A DNA stretch of 64,000 bases from Globodera rostochiensis (lineage: Eukaryota; Nematoda; Chromadorea; Rhabditida; Heteroderidae). Positions 47,190 to 59,644 of this stretch are shown here, in pieces; positions within the stretch are counted from its first letter, which is position 1, and each line of letters begins with the position of its first letter. The DNA is taken from NCBI GenBank assembly GCA_018350325.1, contig JAEVLN010000001.1, forward strand, positions 3,625,254-3,689,253. The letters run 5' to 3'. The position numbers were made by a program, and so were the translations under genes. Under the pieces are notes generated by a model. That model was not told where the DNA came from and did no database searches. It worked only from the letters and a program-made list of their open reading frames with translations.

Positions 47190-48656
47190 ATGTCTTCGGA
47201 TCCAATCGAGGTTATTTTAAACCTAAGCTCAGCTTTATTTTTTTGAACATTTTAAACCGGGCAATTAGGCAGTGGGTTTGGCCGAAGAGACAAAAAGACG
47301 CCGTCGTCAATACGATCAGAAAAACTCAGAAAATATAAATTTCGCTATTTAATTGTAAAAGCTAACTACCAACTTTCAGCAATTGTCGTGTGAACTTGCA
47401 GAATTGGAAAAGCTTCGCCAGCAAGCTCAACTCCCAAATGTGCGCAAAGCAATGGACGAACTCATAGAAAAACAGAAAATGCTTCTTCAAGTTCAAAATG
47501 TCGGCAATTTAATGAGTTATAATTCAATCCTTTTTTAAATTGCAGAAACCGAAAAATGATGTGGAGAAGACAATTTCAGCATCAAATGAACCGATGTTGA
47601 CCAGTGGAAAGACCGATGTTCGGCCAACAAAGAAATTGATTACCTATGGTAAGAAAGACGCTAATATTAGCCCAGGCATTGACCGGTTTAATCGAAACGA
47701 TATTTTCGGCAGAAATTCGGAGTCACTTAAAAGTTTTCGGGTACGGTCAATTTCACCTTTTCGCTGATTTGTGGCAAGAAAAATTTAACTTTGGATGAAA
47801 TGATAAAACTGTTACCCCCACAATTATGGTTAGAGCCGTACTTTGTTTAATTGAACAAATTATAGCATTTGATGAGAGTGATAAGTTCGTGAAGTTGTAC
47901 TACTCGGTTCCCGGTGTCACTGACTCACCTGGGACGATCTCAACCGATTTTCGCGAAAAGTTTATAAAAATTTTCTGATAAAAGGATAATTTCATTTTAG
48001 CTCGTTTTCTGTCCATTGCTCCAACATTAATGGAATTGACTATGAAATTCGGGTCCAAGGACTTTGTCAAGGTAAACTACATCACTTTTTTGACATGATG
48101 GGTGGGAATCACGGCTGAAGGTTATGTCATGCGAACATTGGATGAATAAAATTTATTTGTTCAAAAATTGTAATTTATTATTAAATAATAATTCGTATTT
48201 TCGGGTAACTTGCCCCTATATTTTTCAGATATTGAACCCGAGAAGAGTATAGTGAAGGTTTGATTTTCCAAATCTTTTGGGTTGAATAAAGCAAATTTAA
48301 AACAGCAAAAAAGCGGCGATCAATTATTGGTGATGCTGAAGAAGACTCGGGAACAGCAGAATTGGGGGTCACTTTTGAAATTGGAGAAGGATGTCGGAAA
48401 GAATAAGTGAGTTGGTGGGCTCATTTTGGGGATGAATATTTGCAAATTTTAATTACCCTGCATTCCTGATGCATACAAAATTATTGCCCAAAAAATGTCT
48501 AGAGTGCCAAAAATGGACAAAGATGGTGACCCGCAGGAAGGTTTGATGAATATGATGAAGCAAATGTACGACGATGGAGATGATGAGATGAAAAGAACCA
48601 TTCGTAAGGCTTGGCACGAGGCGCAGAGCAAAAAGAGTGGTGGCATTGACATCTAA
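47190..48656 (+). CDS. Calcyclin-binding protein / Siah-interacting protein
   Basis: Eight exons join in phase. The start MSSDPIE is followed by a helical N-terminal region (QLSCELAELEKLRQQAQ; VRKAMDELIEKQKMLL). A CS (p23-like) domain follows: KKLITYAFDESDKFVKLYYS, VPGVTDSPG, SSFSVHCSNINGIDYEIRV. The SGS-type C-terminus is GLMNMMKQMYDDGDDEMKRT and IRKAWHEAQSKKSGGIDI. In animals this protein bridges Siah-type ubiquitin ligases, Skp1 and S100 proteins and takes part in beta-catenin turnover. The last junction uses the acceptor GTCTAG before AGTGCCAAAA (NKVPKMDKDGD). A TTTTAG 21 bp before the ATG could be a trans-splice acceptor. The whole gene sits between inverted arrays of the GGTCCGG unit. 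Confidence 0.93.
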
Positions 48657-48910
48657 ACGGGTGATGATTTGATGATGGATGGTGGTGATGAAGATGTTTA
48701 TGATCTAAAATCTTGCATTTTTGCTATGTATTTGAAAGAGTTAAATTGACTTAAAATTTATCTTTTTTTTTTGTTATATTCCGTTTAACTTTGTTATATT
48801 TTTTAGTAAATTCGTTGTTAAACACAGTTAAAAAATCTAAGCTGGCGCCGCAGCCGCTAAAACAAACCTAGAAAAGTGTTTTTGGACGGTTGATGAATTT
48901 TTTCTGAATT

Positions 48911-49040
48911 CGGACATTTTGTCCTATTTGTGCGACCGGACCTTTTGTCCGTTTTCCCATTGCCGGACCTTTTTTCCTCCATGTCGAACATTTTAACCGA
49001 TTTTGGCCTACCGGACATTTGTCCGTCGGACCTTTTCGTC
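48911..49040. repeat. Iterated CCGGACCTTTTGTC units, right of the CacyBP gene
   Basis: Units CGGACATTTTGTCC, CCGGACCTTTTGTCCG, CCGGACCTTTTTTCC, and CCGGACATTTGTCCGTCGG. These are the inverse of the units at 46978-47097. Each unit is itself partly palindromic. Confidence 0.7.
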
Positions 49041-49136
49041 TTGCCCTTTCGATTTTTTGTTGTCCACATGTGATCATCTACTATTGTTCAGTCCTGTGGG
49101 AGCTTACCCTGTCCATCATTGTTAAAAAGACTACTG

Positions 49137-52100
49137 ATGGATGTTGGGGAGGCGCACAAATCTCCTCATTCTCTCGGCTTTTCCCCGCGGCCACAGCACC
49201 CGGCAGCCCCCTCACTGCCTTATGGCGTTCCGATCAGCAACGGATGCTATCATTATCAGAATCCGGAAAAGACTGCGGGAACTCTTCCACTGATGTCCTC
49301 GTCTCTCCAAGACTTTCCACCCCAAAACCAGTCCAGCATGGCTTTGATTGTCACTTCTCAACCGACTCACAATCAGACGACCAGCACTTTCGACCCACGC
49401 AATTTAGAAATCAAAACGCGCTCTGTAGAACAGACATTGCTCCCGCTTGTTCAGCAGGTGGTCCAAATTATTGGAAAAGGATTAAAAAAGCATTCGAGTC
49501 TTTCAGATCTCCACTTTGGTCACTTTCCAAAAGGAAAGCATAATTACCGGCGCCCGTCCTAAGTCTGAACGTGCTCTTCGTGCAGCATTGAAGGTGTTGT
49601 TGGATTAAATCGATTCAAAATTCAACTTTTTGAGTTCATCAGATTGGCACTGCCGTAGAAGCGGCGGTGGAGCGTTTTGTGGCCGTGGGGGAGACAATTG
49701 CGGATGAGAACCCGGACATCCAACCGGAACTTTACGATGCATGCCACGAGGCCAGATTGGCCGGTTTGTATATTGAGAGTTATTGGAACTTGGGTGGTTT
49801 AATTACCATGAAAAAAAGTAATTCAATTTTTACCCTTTGCTTAAGGTTCGTCCATTGCCAATCTGCACAGTTCGATGTTGGCAGAGGACGGCCAAGAAAA
49901 TGGCATTTCCGGCACTGATCTGTTGTCGAATCAACCCTCTCCGCCGGCTGTTGTCGTCGATTCCGTCCAATTGGTCCGCGCCGCGCGACAACTTCTTTCA
50001 TCAGTTACAAGGTTTTTGTCAGAAAAAGAGGGGGGGGGGGGGAGGAGTACATAAAAGGAAACTGAAGTGTCTGCGGGAATGGTATCGTTTCGCCCCGGGT
50101 ACGTTTCGGCCCCTTTTTCATATATAATAGACTCTAGAATATTTGAAACGCCAATACACAACAAATTATCGCTAACAATAATTGAACGGTAATAATGGCG
50201 TTTAAAGCTTACGCTAAGCAAAGCCCTACGAGATTTAAGCATGTCCTAAAAAATGAGGAATTTTAGTTTTAATGCTACTACGGCTCACTTCGCTCGTCAC
50301 GCGCTTAGAGCCTAAACCTAAGCGAGCCTAAGCTTAGGCCTAGCCTAAGTGACGTTGTTTACTGTCGAGAGTCGTGTGTAAACGCACTTAACGTTTTAGG
50401 GAGACGCTAATATACCTACCAAAATTACATTCTTTAAAAAATTTTAGAGTTTTACTATTGGCGGACCGAGTATTGGTGAAGCACATTCTGAGAGCGGAGG
50501 ACAAGGTTTGTGTCTGGTCCAACGGGAGTGGGTTATGTATTTTCCACTTTTGTTAACAATTTTTTTAATTATTTTAATGCCTAATAAAAATTTGAAATTT
50601 TAAGTAAAATTGCCAATTGTTTGTATAATCATCTGACTGATTGATGCCATCGCCATTAAACCCGGTCATTTTTTGATCAGATAGCCTATTCTCTGACAAA
50701 ATTGGAACACACATCGAATTTCTCGGAATTTGTACAAATTTTCACCGAATTCGGCAACCAAATGGTCGACTTGGCCCATCGGTCGGGCGACAGGCAGCAA
50801 GATCTGAAGAGTGAGAAGAGAAGGGCCCAAATGCAGGTAATTCAATCATTTTGATTAGTTCTCCAAATTTACTGTTATTTCACCAGATAGAAAGTTGTAG
50901 ATTAAAAAAATAGGTGGCCCGTGCACAGCTCGAACGACTGACTATGTTGCTGCTGACCTCCTCCAAAACGTTGTTGCGTCATCCCGAGGACACAGCCTCG
51001 CGGCAGTGTCGAGACGGCGTTTTCCACCAAATCCGCTCGGCCCTTCAGTTGGTTGCCGTCTGTGTGACGGACGGCGTGACGCCATTCGATGTGGCCTCGG
51101 CCTACCCGTCTCCACTAGACGAACTTTCACGGACACGGGCTAGTCATCCATTCTTTAATTAAATAGAGCTGAATTTTCATTCTGTTTAGGACGGACCACT
51201 TGACATTGGCATTCAATTGACCGCCTCTGTGGCAATTCGGCAACTCTGCGAGATGGTAATTAAAGTAAACTGATCAATGTTTTTTGTTGTAATTAGATGA
51301 GTTTGATCGGAATGATGCCTTTGATCGGTTCCGGCGTCCGGGAGCGTCTTGTGTCTGCGCTAAATGCTCTCTGTGAGATGAGCGCGGACTTCACTGAGTC
51401 CGCCTGGACGCCCATTCAGCAGCGAGAACAAATCTTGGACTTGTTGGAGGAGTGCCGTTTTGAGATGGGCAACCTTGTAAACCCCCCGCCTCAGGTTACA
51501 CTTTTTTCTCAAAAAATACCCAAAAATATAAATTTAGAATAACATCATCCCTGGAGGGGATGAGTCGAGGCTTCAAAATGGTAACAACGAAATAACTGTG
51601 GAACGGCTGAACAGAAGGCTCAAGGATTTGCGGAAGCAACTCCAAGTTGTGGGCTTGGAACAGGTCTAAAATGTGAAATTTGAACCTTTCATCAAAGTTC
51701 AAACTTTTCTTGAAGATTGCAACTGTGTTTCGACAAAATGAAGACCAGACAATTTTGTCCTCTTTGAAAACTTGTTCAATTTCCGGGGACATCGATGGCG
51801 TGGAACGCTTTTTGGAACAGTTTCGACTACATGCCGAACACCTTCAAGAAGTGCGGGCATTGTTTACAATTGTAAATAATTCTTTCATTTTTATCGAAGG
51901 TTTGCCGTTTGCTCCATCACATTTCACTGACCGATGCCCTCCACGTGTTCACGGGTCACGCCGAGCGCAATTTACGCGCTCTCGCCCCTCTGGTGCTTTT
52001 CTTTTGGTTACTTATCGTCTGTTTCCCTTTTTCTTCAGACACTTCTCGCCGGCCGTGTCCTATGCGTACATCCGTCATCGCGCATTGCGCGAGAGAATTT

Positions 52101-55100
52101 GGAAGTGTTCTGCGACACATGGGCAACTAACGTACGTTGGACAATGTTTTCTTCTAATAAAAATGAATTAAGATCAACTTCCAGACTTATTTATATATTT
52201 ATGTTCAAAACCCAAAATTAACTCTTTTTTTTAGGTCAACGATTTGGCCCGGATGAGTAAGGAATTGGACGCGGCTTGTTCCGGTCGCTTGGCGGCGGAG
52301 AAGCAGGCGTACATGTCTTTGCCGAGGCCTGGCGTGAGTTTGGCTTTGGTTTCCTCTTCGCCCGTGTCGTTCTGCAGCTCTGCTTGTGCCGTGCCGATGT
52401 TGTCCCATAACATGAGCTCGTCTTTCTCTTCATTTATGTCCAAAAGTGTGGTTAACTCTGTCAGTGACAGTTGTGATGTAGTTGTGGGTGGTTGTGCTGT
52501 GTTGCCCCACCATCACCGTTCAAATAAGCCGCAATGTCAAGAAGAACAACAAAAACAGTTGTGCCATCCGACTACGACGTCACCGATGGATCAATGTGGC
52601 ACCATTAAACAGAGTTCAACGGCAATGTTCGCGGCCAGCACCCGGACGCCCCCGGCACCGACTCCCAAAGACCAAACGATGCCAACTTCGGACAGCGGAT
52701 TCTCTCAATCGATAAGTGAAGAGAAGGAAAGCCCTGCTTCTCAAGGGGGAAAGGACCATTCAGCTACTGATAAGTCGTGGGGTAAAGTAACGAAAGGTCA
52801 GATGGAGGATAAAGTGATGAGGAGGGCGACGACGAAGGAAGAGCATCCGGATGATGGAGGGACAAAAAAGAACATTAAAGGGTCAAAAGATGAGAAAAAA
52901 TCGTTGTCAAAGAGTATTTCGGCATTGTGGCGTCGGATGAAAGGAGAAGAACCAAAGTTGGATGCTAACGAAAAGAAAGGGGTGCAGGAAGAGGGGGACA
53001 AGAAGAAGAAGAAGAATAGACCCAATTCTGTGGAAGATTTTCTGCCGAGAAGGATGGAAGTTGAAGAGGATGGTTTCAGTAAATCGTTGAAGGTTGAATT
53101 GGAGAGGGCAGTGGGGAAGAGGACGAATGATGAATGTGGCGGGGGAGGAGGGAATGACCCGCTCTACTCGACCATACGAAAATCGGGGAGAGCGGCAAAA
53201 AATGCAGTAAGTTTGCATATTATACTCGAAATGTGCTAATTTGTAATTGTTGTCATGTCTAAATTCCAATCTCTTCAGCACGACCCATCGGCAAGTCAAA
53301 CGAACCAAAAATCCGCGTTCACTCCGTACAGCGAATTCAATGTGAAACATACGCAACAGAAGGGGCGCAATTTGCCATTTGCTGTCACTCCTCCGCGACC
53401 GAGAAGGACTAAAACTGAAGGAACGAACGCGAATAGGAAGTCGAACGAACATGAAAAAGGAATGGTCCGTTTCAATCGCATCTACGGAAGGGAGGAGGAG
53501 CCGGTTATTGTGCGGCAACAATCGCAACAGCAGCGCTCAAACAAGAAAATGGTAGTCTGTGAGTCCCGGGAATTATGTTTTGGCATGCCTCCCGGAAACC
53601 ACCAAAAATGTAATCTCGAAACCGAGACGACATTCCGTCCCGACTCGGTTTCTTGTTGATTGGGCCAGGGATGTTGTTGATTATGAGTATAAAACCCCCA
53701 AATGTGTTTAGGAGGAGAGGAAGGAGAAAGACGAAGAGGAAGACGACAAAAGAGTTGTCATTCCATTTAAACATGGCAAAGGACGCAAAGGGGAAGGGCA
53801 TCCATCCACCCCAATGCTAAGCAGACAACAATGCCATCGCGTAAAAGCTCCGTTAGCAAAATGGGAAGAGACTGATGAGAGCAAAGAGGACGAGGAGCAG
53901 GATGATTCGAGAATGGCCGAGAGAATGGATGGTGAAATGGAGGGAAGAACTGTTCTTGAAAGGGCTGATGGAGAGGTTGAGGAATTTGTTGTTAGTATGA
54001 GGTCTAAAAAATCGGAAACGCTAATGCAAGACGACAAAGATGACTTTTTACCGGGGGAAAGAGATTCCACACGGATCAGATCGCCTCGTCAACAGCACGA
54101 ACATCGTAGATTTGAGCAAAGAATCAGCCAAATCCTGGAAAGTCTACAAGAGGAAGCCGAAAGTTTGATCCGACTTCAGCAAGGTCGGAATGGACGAGGA
54201 GAAGAGGGCGAGGGTGTTAGACTCGGAAGGTGGACGGAGAGCGCTTTATGGTCAAAATGAGCAAGTGGGTGGCGGACGGAAGGGGGAAGTTGGGAATAAT
54301 AAATATTTTAGAATTTTAACAACTCCTATGTGCCTCAGTTTTTTTTTTTGTAATTTAGTTTTTTATTGTGCATTTATAAGTGAATGTCTCGTATCCCCCA
54401 CCTTCCTTTGTTTGGTTGTATTGTTTTCTGTATATTTGTTATTTTGTGTTTTTTATTTATTTGCACATAAAATGGTTTAATTTATTAATTGCTGTTTGTG
54501 TACGTGTTCCTCTTATCCCCTTCAAATCGCTCTTCAGCGCCATGGGACCACTTCGAAACCGACAAAGCCAATCACTTTGGACGTTGAGGATCAACAAAAA
54601 ATAGCCAAAGTTGGATTGGAGATGAAGCTGTTGACGGCCGAAGTGGAAGCGGAAGCTGAAAAGTGGGACGAATATGCGGAGAATGACATTGTGAAGAGAG
54701 CGAAGGTGAAAGAAAGGCTAATTGGGTTGATAATGTGATGGTCTAAATGCACAAAACTGCTAGATAATTTGGCAATGCGGGGACTTTTGAAAAGTGGAGC
54801 CCCGGGGAGCAAATCCTGCGCAGGTGTACTGTATCTACCATTCCCTCTGTCCTAAGGCAATGTCCGCAATGAGCTACAATATGTATTTGTTCACGAAGGG
54901 AGACGGTCCCTTGAAGACCACCCACGACTTGTTCACTCAAGCCGAGTTTTTCGCAGAACAGGCCAACAAAATGCATAAAACTGTGATGGAATTCGCTTTC
55001 GAGGTGCGCATGTTCTTTTACTACGCTAAAATAGAATCAAAATTGAAATTTAAGGTGCCCGGAAGTGCGGAAAAGAACGAATTGTTGCAAGTCTTGGACA

Positions 55101-55517
55101 AGGTCCCCTTCCACTGTCAGCAGCTTCAGGTGTTGGTCAAAAGCCCGACAGTCGGCAAAAGTGCCACATTCAGCAAAGTGGGATTATGCACAATTTGAGT
55201 TTGCCTACAAATCAGTGATTCTTATCAAGGTGGACGCAGTAATATCCGAGACGAAGAGTCTCATGAACGAAATTGCCAAACTCGTCACCGCGTGTTTTGT
55301 CTGTGCCACCAAAGTCAGCTTTCCATGCCCAAACATTCATTCACCTTTTAGCTCTCAGTTTGAAATCGAATTTCGTGGCACCGTCGGGCCTCGGTCGGGC
55401 ATTGGCGATGACGACTTGGGGAGGGGCTATTCCTCCCAAAGGGCGAGCCGCGAGTCGAGCGCCGTGTGGAGAAGAACGCCCAGCATGCGAAGGCGAGTTC
55501 GCAAGTTCACTTCCTAA
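49137..55517 (+). CDS. ctn-1: Alpha-catulin (vinculin/alpha-catenin family)
   Basis: The starting exon gives MDVGEAHKSPHSLG and then the family hallmark LEIKTRSVEQTLLPLVQQ. In-order matches to alpha-catulin follow: AVERFVAVGETIADENPDIQ, VQLVRAARQLLSSVT, VLLLADRVLVKHIL, FSEFVQIFTEFGNQMVD, LLLTSSKTLLRHPED, EMSADFTESAWTPIQQRE, VHPSSRIARENLEVFCDTW, YMSLPRPG, then from 54538 DQQKIAKVGLEMKLLTAE, YNMYLFTKGDGPLKTTHDLF and VPFHCQQLQVLVKS. The stop is at 55517 after a basic tail (RRTPSMRRRVRKFTS). Catulin is a cytoplasmic scaffold linked to dystrophin-complex, BK-channel and Rho signalling. An alternative start upstream cannot be excluded. Between 52334 and 54537 lies a long region that is intronic for this isoform but also open and spliced. 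Confidence 0.92.
52334..54260 (+). other. Alternative C-terminal coding block of alpha-catulin
   Basis: The exon ending YMSLPRPG meets a strong donor (GGC|GTGAGT at 52334). If unused, the frame runs on for about 295 codons, rich in Ser, Lys and Glu (SALWRRMKGEEPK, NRPNSVEDFLPRRMEVEE, DPLYSTIRKSGRAAKNA). It reaches a GTAAGT donor at about 53209. It then joins in phase to HDPSASQTNQKSAFTPYSEF, and after a further GT-AG intron to MEERKEKDEEEDDKRVV. It ends at a stop at 54260, followed by AATAAT/AATAAATAT. Three in-phase exons without stops are unlikely inside an ordinary intron, so I infer a long isoform with a disordered tail replacing the C-terminal third. Confidence 0.6.
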
Positions 55518-56272
55518 ACTTCAAATTCCCAAAGTGCAGAGTGTTTTAAGGCCAATCCCTCAGCACTCGCCACAATTTTTGACAGCCGCCGCTGGCGTTG
55601 TGTCGTCCAACACAGCGACGGCGGTGGCCGGCGAAGGAATGTGACGGAAATGAAACGTTTGTTTATTCATACCGCCAACTGTTGTTAATTGAGTCCCTTC
55701 CACTGATGTCCATCCGGCGGTCGAAAATACGTCGACCGATCCCTTTTTTGTTTTGTCCAATTCAATTTGTACTTTTGTTTGTTTATGTCATTGCCACATT
55801 TGTATTCAGGGTTAGTCCACTTAAACGAAGACTTCCTCTTTCTTTGCCAGCATTATTTCGTTATTTCACCAAATTATGTAATAAAAGTTTAAAAACGTCC
55901 AAATTCAACCCGTCTAATATAAGGGAGAAGAATTTCAACAGAATAAGTGACATCTAACACGCATAAGTACGCGCAAATAGCCCAATGATTAGTGGGGAAC
56001 AGAAAAGCAAACCGGAGGAAGCGGAGTGGGATTTAAATTTTTTGTTTTTTGGCATTCTGTTTTTTTGGATAAAATTTAAATCATTTATTTTTTTAATCAG
56101 CATTTTGTAGATTTTTTTAATTTCATTTGTTTCTAAATGGTTTTAATTAGATTCTTCTACGCCACAAGGCCGTAGTCAGTACGGTCTTGCTACGCCATTT
56201 AAAATTTTTGTTTTTTTTTTGTCTATTTAATTTGTCCTATCGTTGCTAATTTTATTTTCTGAAGATGTCCAA
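55518..56272. other. Intergenic between catulin and the kelch gene
   Basis: A plus frame continuing to 55644 (IPKVQSVLRPIPQHSPQF) could be an alternative catulin end. The rest is AT-rich. TTCTACGCCACAAGGCCGTA near 56155 and ACGGTCTTGCTACGCC form a loose inverted pair. No separate gene seen. Confidence 0.45.
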
Positions 56273-59248
56273 ATGGATTATGATCAGCAAAACGAATCGC
56301 AAACTTCGCTTAGTTCATCAGCCCAACAACAACAGACGTCTGATACTCAAAATTTCGTCGAAGAATTTTTTCCGCTCAATTTTGAGGTATTTTTGGACGT
56401 TTTCCATTTTTTGATTTTATATTTTTTGCTTTTCGATTTGAAGAGTTAAATAATTTTTTAGGTTGAAACGACTGAGTCTTTGACACCCATCGCCGGGCAC
56501 ATTTGCGTCGAATACCGGGGTGAGCGTTGCTTAATCTCTGTGAATTTGGAATTGTTTAGGCTGTTTGCTTTGTTGGGGAGGCTATTGTTATGACGAGAGG
56601 GACATTTACTATCGCGTAGGGATTTTCTGCAAATTCAAAAATTCCCTTTTTTTAAGGATTGCAATTTGCTGTACATTTTCCCTTATGCGCTTTTGGGCGC
56701 TCGGAGTAATGTTTGGTGCGTTTTGTCGAGGTTCTTAAACTGCTAAAAGTCTTTTTTGTTTTATGAAATTTCGTTTTTTCTATAAAAAGTTATCGAATTT
56801 ATACCAAAAATTGTATTTATTTTTGTTGCGCAGGTTCAAGGTTCAGTGCCAAGCCGATTTCGACCTGCGCCCGAATTCCGGCGCTACTGCCGGAGTTTAC
56901 CGCGATCAGTTGTTCATTTTTGGCGGTTGCATTTTCGGTATTTTAATTAATTTGTTTGAATTTGTCCATCTTTTCTAAGACGACAGCCATCGCCGGATGA
57001 TCAACACGTCAATGCTTCTCGGTACATTACCAAGGGAATGTCCCGGCCGGCACCCTGTCCCATTTTTCAGCAATTGATCTCCAAAATGGCCGTTTTGTTC
57101 GAAAATGCTATCCGTCAGACACTCGCATTCCAACGCCCCGCGACAAAACGACTTCATGGATTGCTGACGACAAGTTGGAGATGGGCACCCGGCAATACTA
57201 GATACCGCACAACAAATCCGGGCTTCCAGGGGCGTACTAGAAAAATTTGGGGGGGGGGGTCTTTGAAATGTTTTGCAGATTTTATAAAAACTACAAAAAT
57301 ATTGAACGACCACCGCGGAGAATGAACAAGTCGGTTTCCAAATTCTTCGGGTTCGGGTTAACCGAGGAAGTCCTAAAAACCGACAATTCTAGTCATGTCT
57401 TGTTAATTAATTGGCTACCCGCAGATTCTTCATTTTTGGTGGCTACGGCATGAGTTGGCATCGGCTTGACCATACCCAACAGTACTTTTTCCGGCCCTAT
57501 GACTTTTTGGACGACGACATGGGCAGTTGTTGGTTCGACATTTATAATTATTAAAATCAGTTGAACACTAAAATTTGCATAATTCTCAGGAACAACCAGT
57601 TGCTGTCCTACGACCTTTTGCGCGAGTTGTGGGAAGAGGCGCCCCAGGGGGGCACCAAACCGTCGGCTCGCGCTGCGTCGGCCTCCGCTTACTCGGCCGC
57701 CCTTAACAAAGTCGGCACAAACTTTTAATAAGCAAATATTTGTCCGGCATTCTTTAGGTGTTTTTATTCGGCGGTCGCCATGACCAGACTCGGCTGAACG
57801 ACCTTTACGTGTTGGACTTGCGCGAAATGATATGGACCCAAATGTGAGAATAACGGCACCAATTGTTTTCTTTGAGATGGATTTATTTGTTTTATTTTGT
57901 GTTTCAGCGACGCGTCCCTTCCGGCCGAAGTGCCGCTTTCCCCCGGACTTCCCCCCCTCCGGCCCGAAGGCCGTTCCTGGTGCACTTTCACACTTTTGGA
58001 CACGCAGAAAAGGGTCCGTCCTGCAAAAGTAACTGTTTTTTTGTTTATTATCCCGACGTTTCAGATTTTGTGCTTTGGCGGTCTCGACTCCATCGGAAGA
58101 CCTCTCAGCGATCTTTGGGAGTTGGACATCGCCGAATTCTACAAAAATGTTGCTGAAAATGTGCAAAGACCGACTGGTAGACAAACTTTGGATGAGAAGT
58201 GAACAATTTGAATGGAGAGGGAATTTAAATTATTAATTTTGTTTATAGCAAAATAATGCATGGTTGGCGTCAAATCCCTCCCATCCACCATCAATTGCCT
58301 CCCCGACTTTGGCATTGTGCCGTTCTGATTCAGTCTGAAGCACTTTTGTGTTACGGCGGATTGAATGAGGTCGTCGGTTTTAGTAAAAAAGTGTAATTCC
58401 TTTGACTTAGGCCCCCTCCCGGGTATCGCCCTTTGTGCGCACTTTGCTCGTCCGTCGCCTCCGGCCCCCGAATCTTCGCCATTTGTCGCTGAACGCTTTG
58501 GCCGTTCAAATTGTCCTTCAATGGTCTCGGGAAATGAAAGTCCGCAAAATGGCCGGTGCGCCTGAAGGCCCGGGCGGCTCACTTGGCCGGAGAATGGTGG
58601 GAAATTTTAAACATTATTTTTGCCATTAATGAACTTTTTTAAATTTCACTTAAATGCTTTTTTATTGTTAAGAACTCCGAGTCGGCCTCCGATTTGCTGA
58701 GCTTTGCCTCGCGCGGGTTTTTCCCCCAATTACCCCAATCTCTCCACGGCCATCTCAGCGTTTTATTGGCGGTCCGAAAACATTCGAAGGCACTAAATTT
58801 AATGGGCGCCGGAGGGGCAAATACGCCGCTGGCATCGCACTGGGCCAGTGGGGGGGGGGGGGGAATTTGCGCGGACATTTTTTTGATTTTTTTTTACAGA
58901 ATTTGTCGCCCGTCCCTTTGCAATTCCATTTACTCCATTTGGTGGACGGAAGGAACTTGGCCGTTGGCAACGAGGAAAGCAGCGAAAGTGAAAAGTGAGA
59001 ATTAATTAATTATAAATTCCCATCAAATTGAACTCTCCGGAATGCCGCCCAATTGCTAATAACCCTTAATTAATTGTTTAATTGTCAGTCGGCCTTTGCC
59101 CCGTGCCGCAATTATTCCCCTCTCGCCCAAATCACAACGGCGCGCGTTGGCGGATGAAATATCAGCGCAAATTAGCATATTTTGCCGAGGTCATCAACGT
59201 CGAGCCCCCTTTCTCCGGGCACTGTTCAATGCAACTGATCTTGTCTGA
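56273..59248 (+). CDS. KLHDC2-like kelch-repeat protein
   Basis: Starting MDYDQQNESQTSLSSS, a short leader precedes a six-bladed kelch domain. Blades are seen as HICVEYRGCLLCWGGYCYDE, GVYRDQLFIFGGCIFDDS, DDKFFIFGGYGMSWHRLD, ALNKVFLFGGRHDQTRLNDL, AKILCFGGLDSIGRPLSDLW and RLWHCAVLIQSEALLCYGGL. Blade order and the RPLSDLW, RLWH and SLNALAVQIVLQW motifs match KLHDC2/KLHDC1. KLHDC2 is the CUL2-ligase receptor that recognises Gly-Gly C-terminal degrons. Exons with short introns join in phase; one donor (ADDK, 57.17 kb) precedes an intron holding a G run. After the BC-box-like segment the frame continues about 150 residues further than KLHDC2 (LSFASRGFFPQLPQSLHGHL; NLSPVPLQFHLLHLVDGRN), ending at 59248. 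The role as a degron receptor is inferred. Confidence 0.82.
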
Positions 59249-59644
59249 TCGGATCGCTTTTTCGCGTTAATCATGATCAAATCATCCCAGAAAATTCTCT
59301 CTCATTTTGTTTTCCGATTGAAATTCTCATAAGGCCTTATTTTCATTCATTGCTCACAAAAGCGACTTGTCTGATCATTCTAGAGTGGTTCATTATTATT
59401 ATTATTATTATTTAATGCTCTTAAAAATATTTCAGCTTGGACTAAAAATGAATATCGAAACTGCGACAAATAATTTCATTTTGATTCAAGCGCAGAGATT
59501 TGTTGGGCACGGAATTTCTTCCATTTTAGTCTTTGTTTAGAGAATAAATAAATGAGGGGGGCTTCCCTCGTACAAAATTTGTTGGCTTCATCGGGAGGGG
59601 GGGGGGGGGGGCTTCACAACAAACAAAAAGAGATCAAAGATCAA
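59249..59644. other. Short convergent intergenic gap
   Basis: The kelch gene and the copine gene point at each other across about 400 bp. The gap contains an (ATT)n microsatellite (about 59391-59413), a G run (59597-59611), and AATAAATAAA at 59543-59552, a plausible poly(A) signal for the plus-strand gene. Confidence 0.6.

Noticed and set aside
46978..49040. Composite transposon that captured CacyBP
   Set aside because: Inverted unit arrays flank the gene, but no transposase or target-site duplication was found; kept only as a question.
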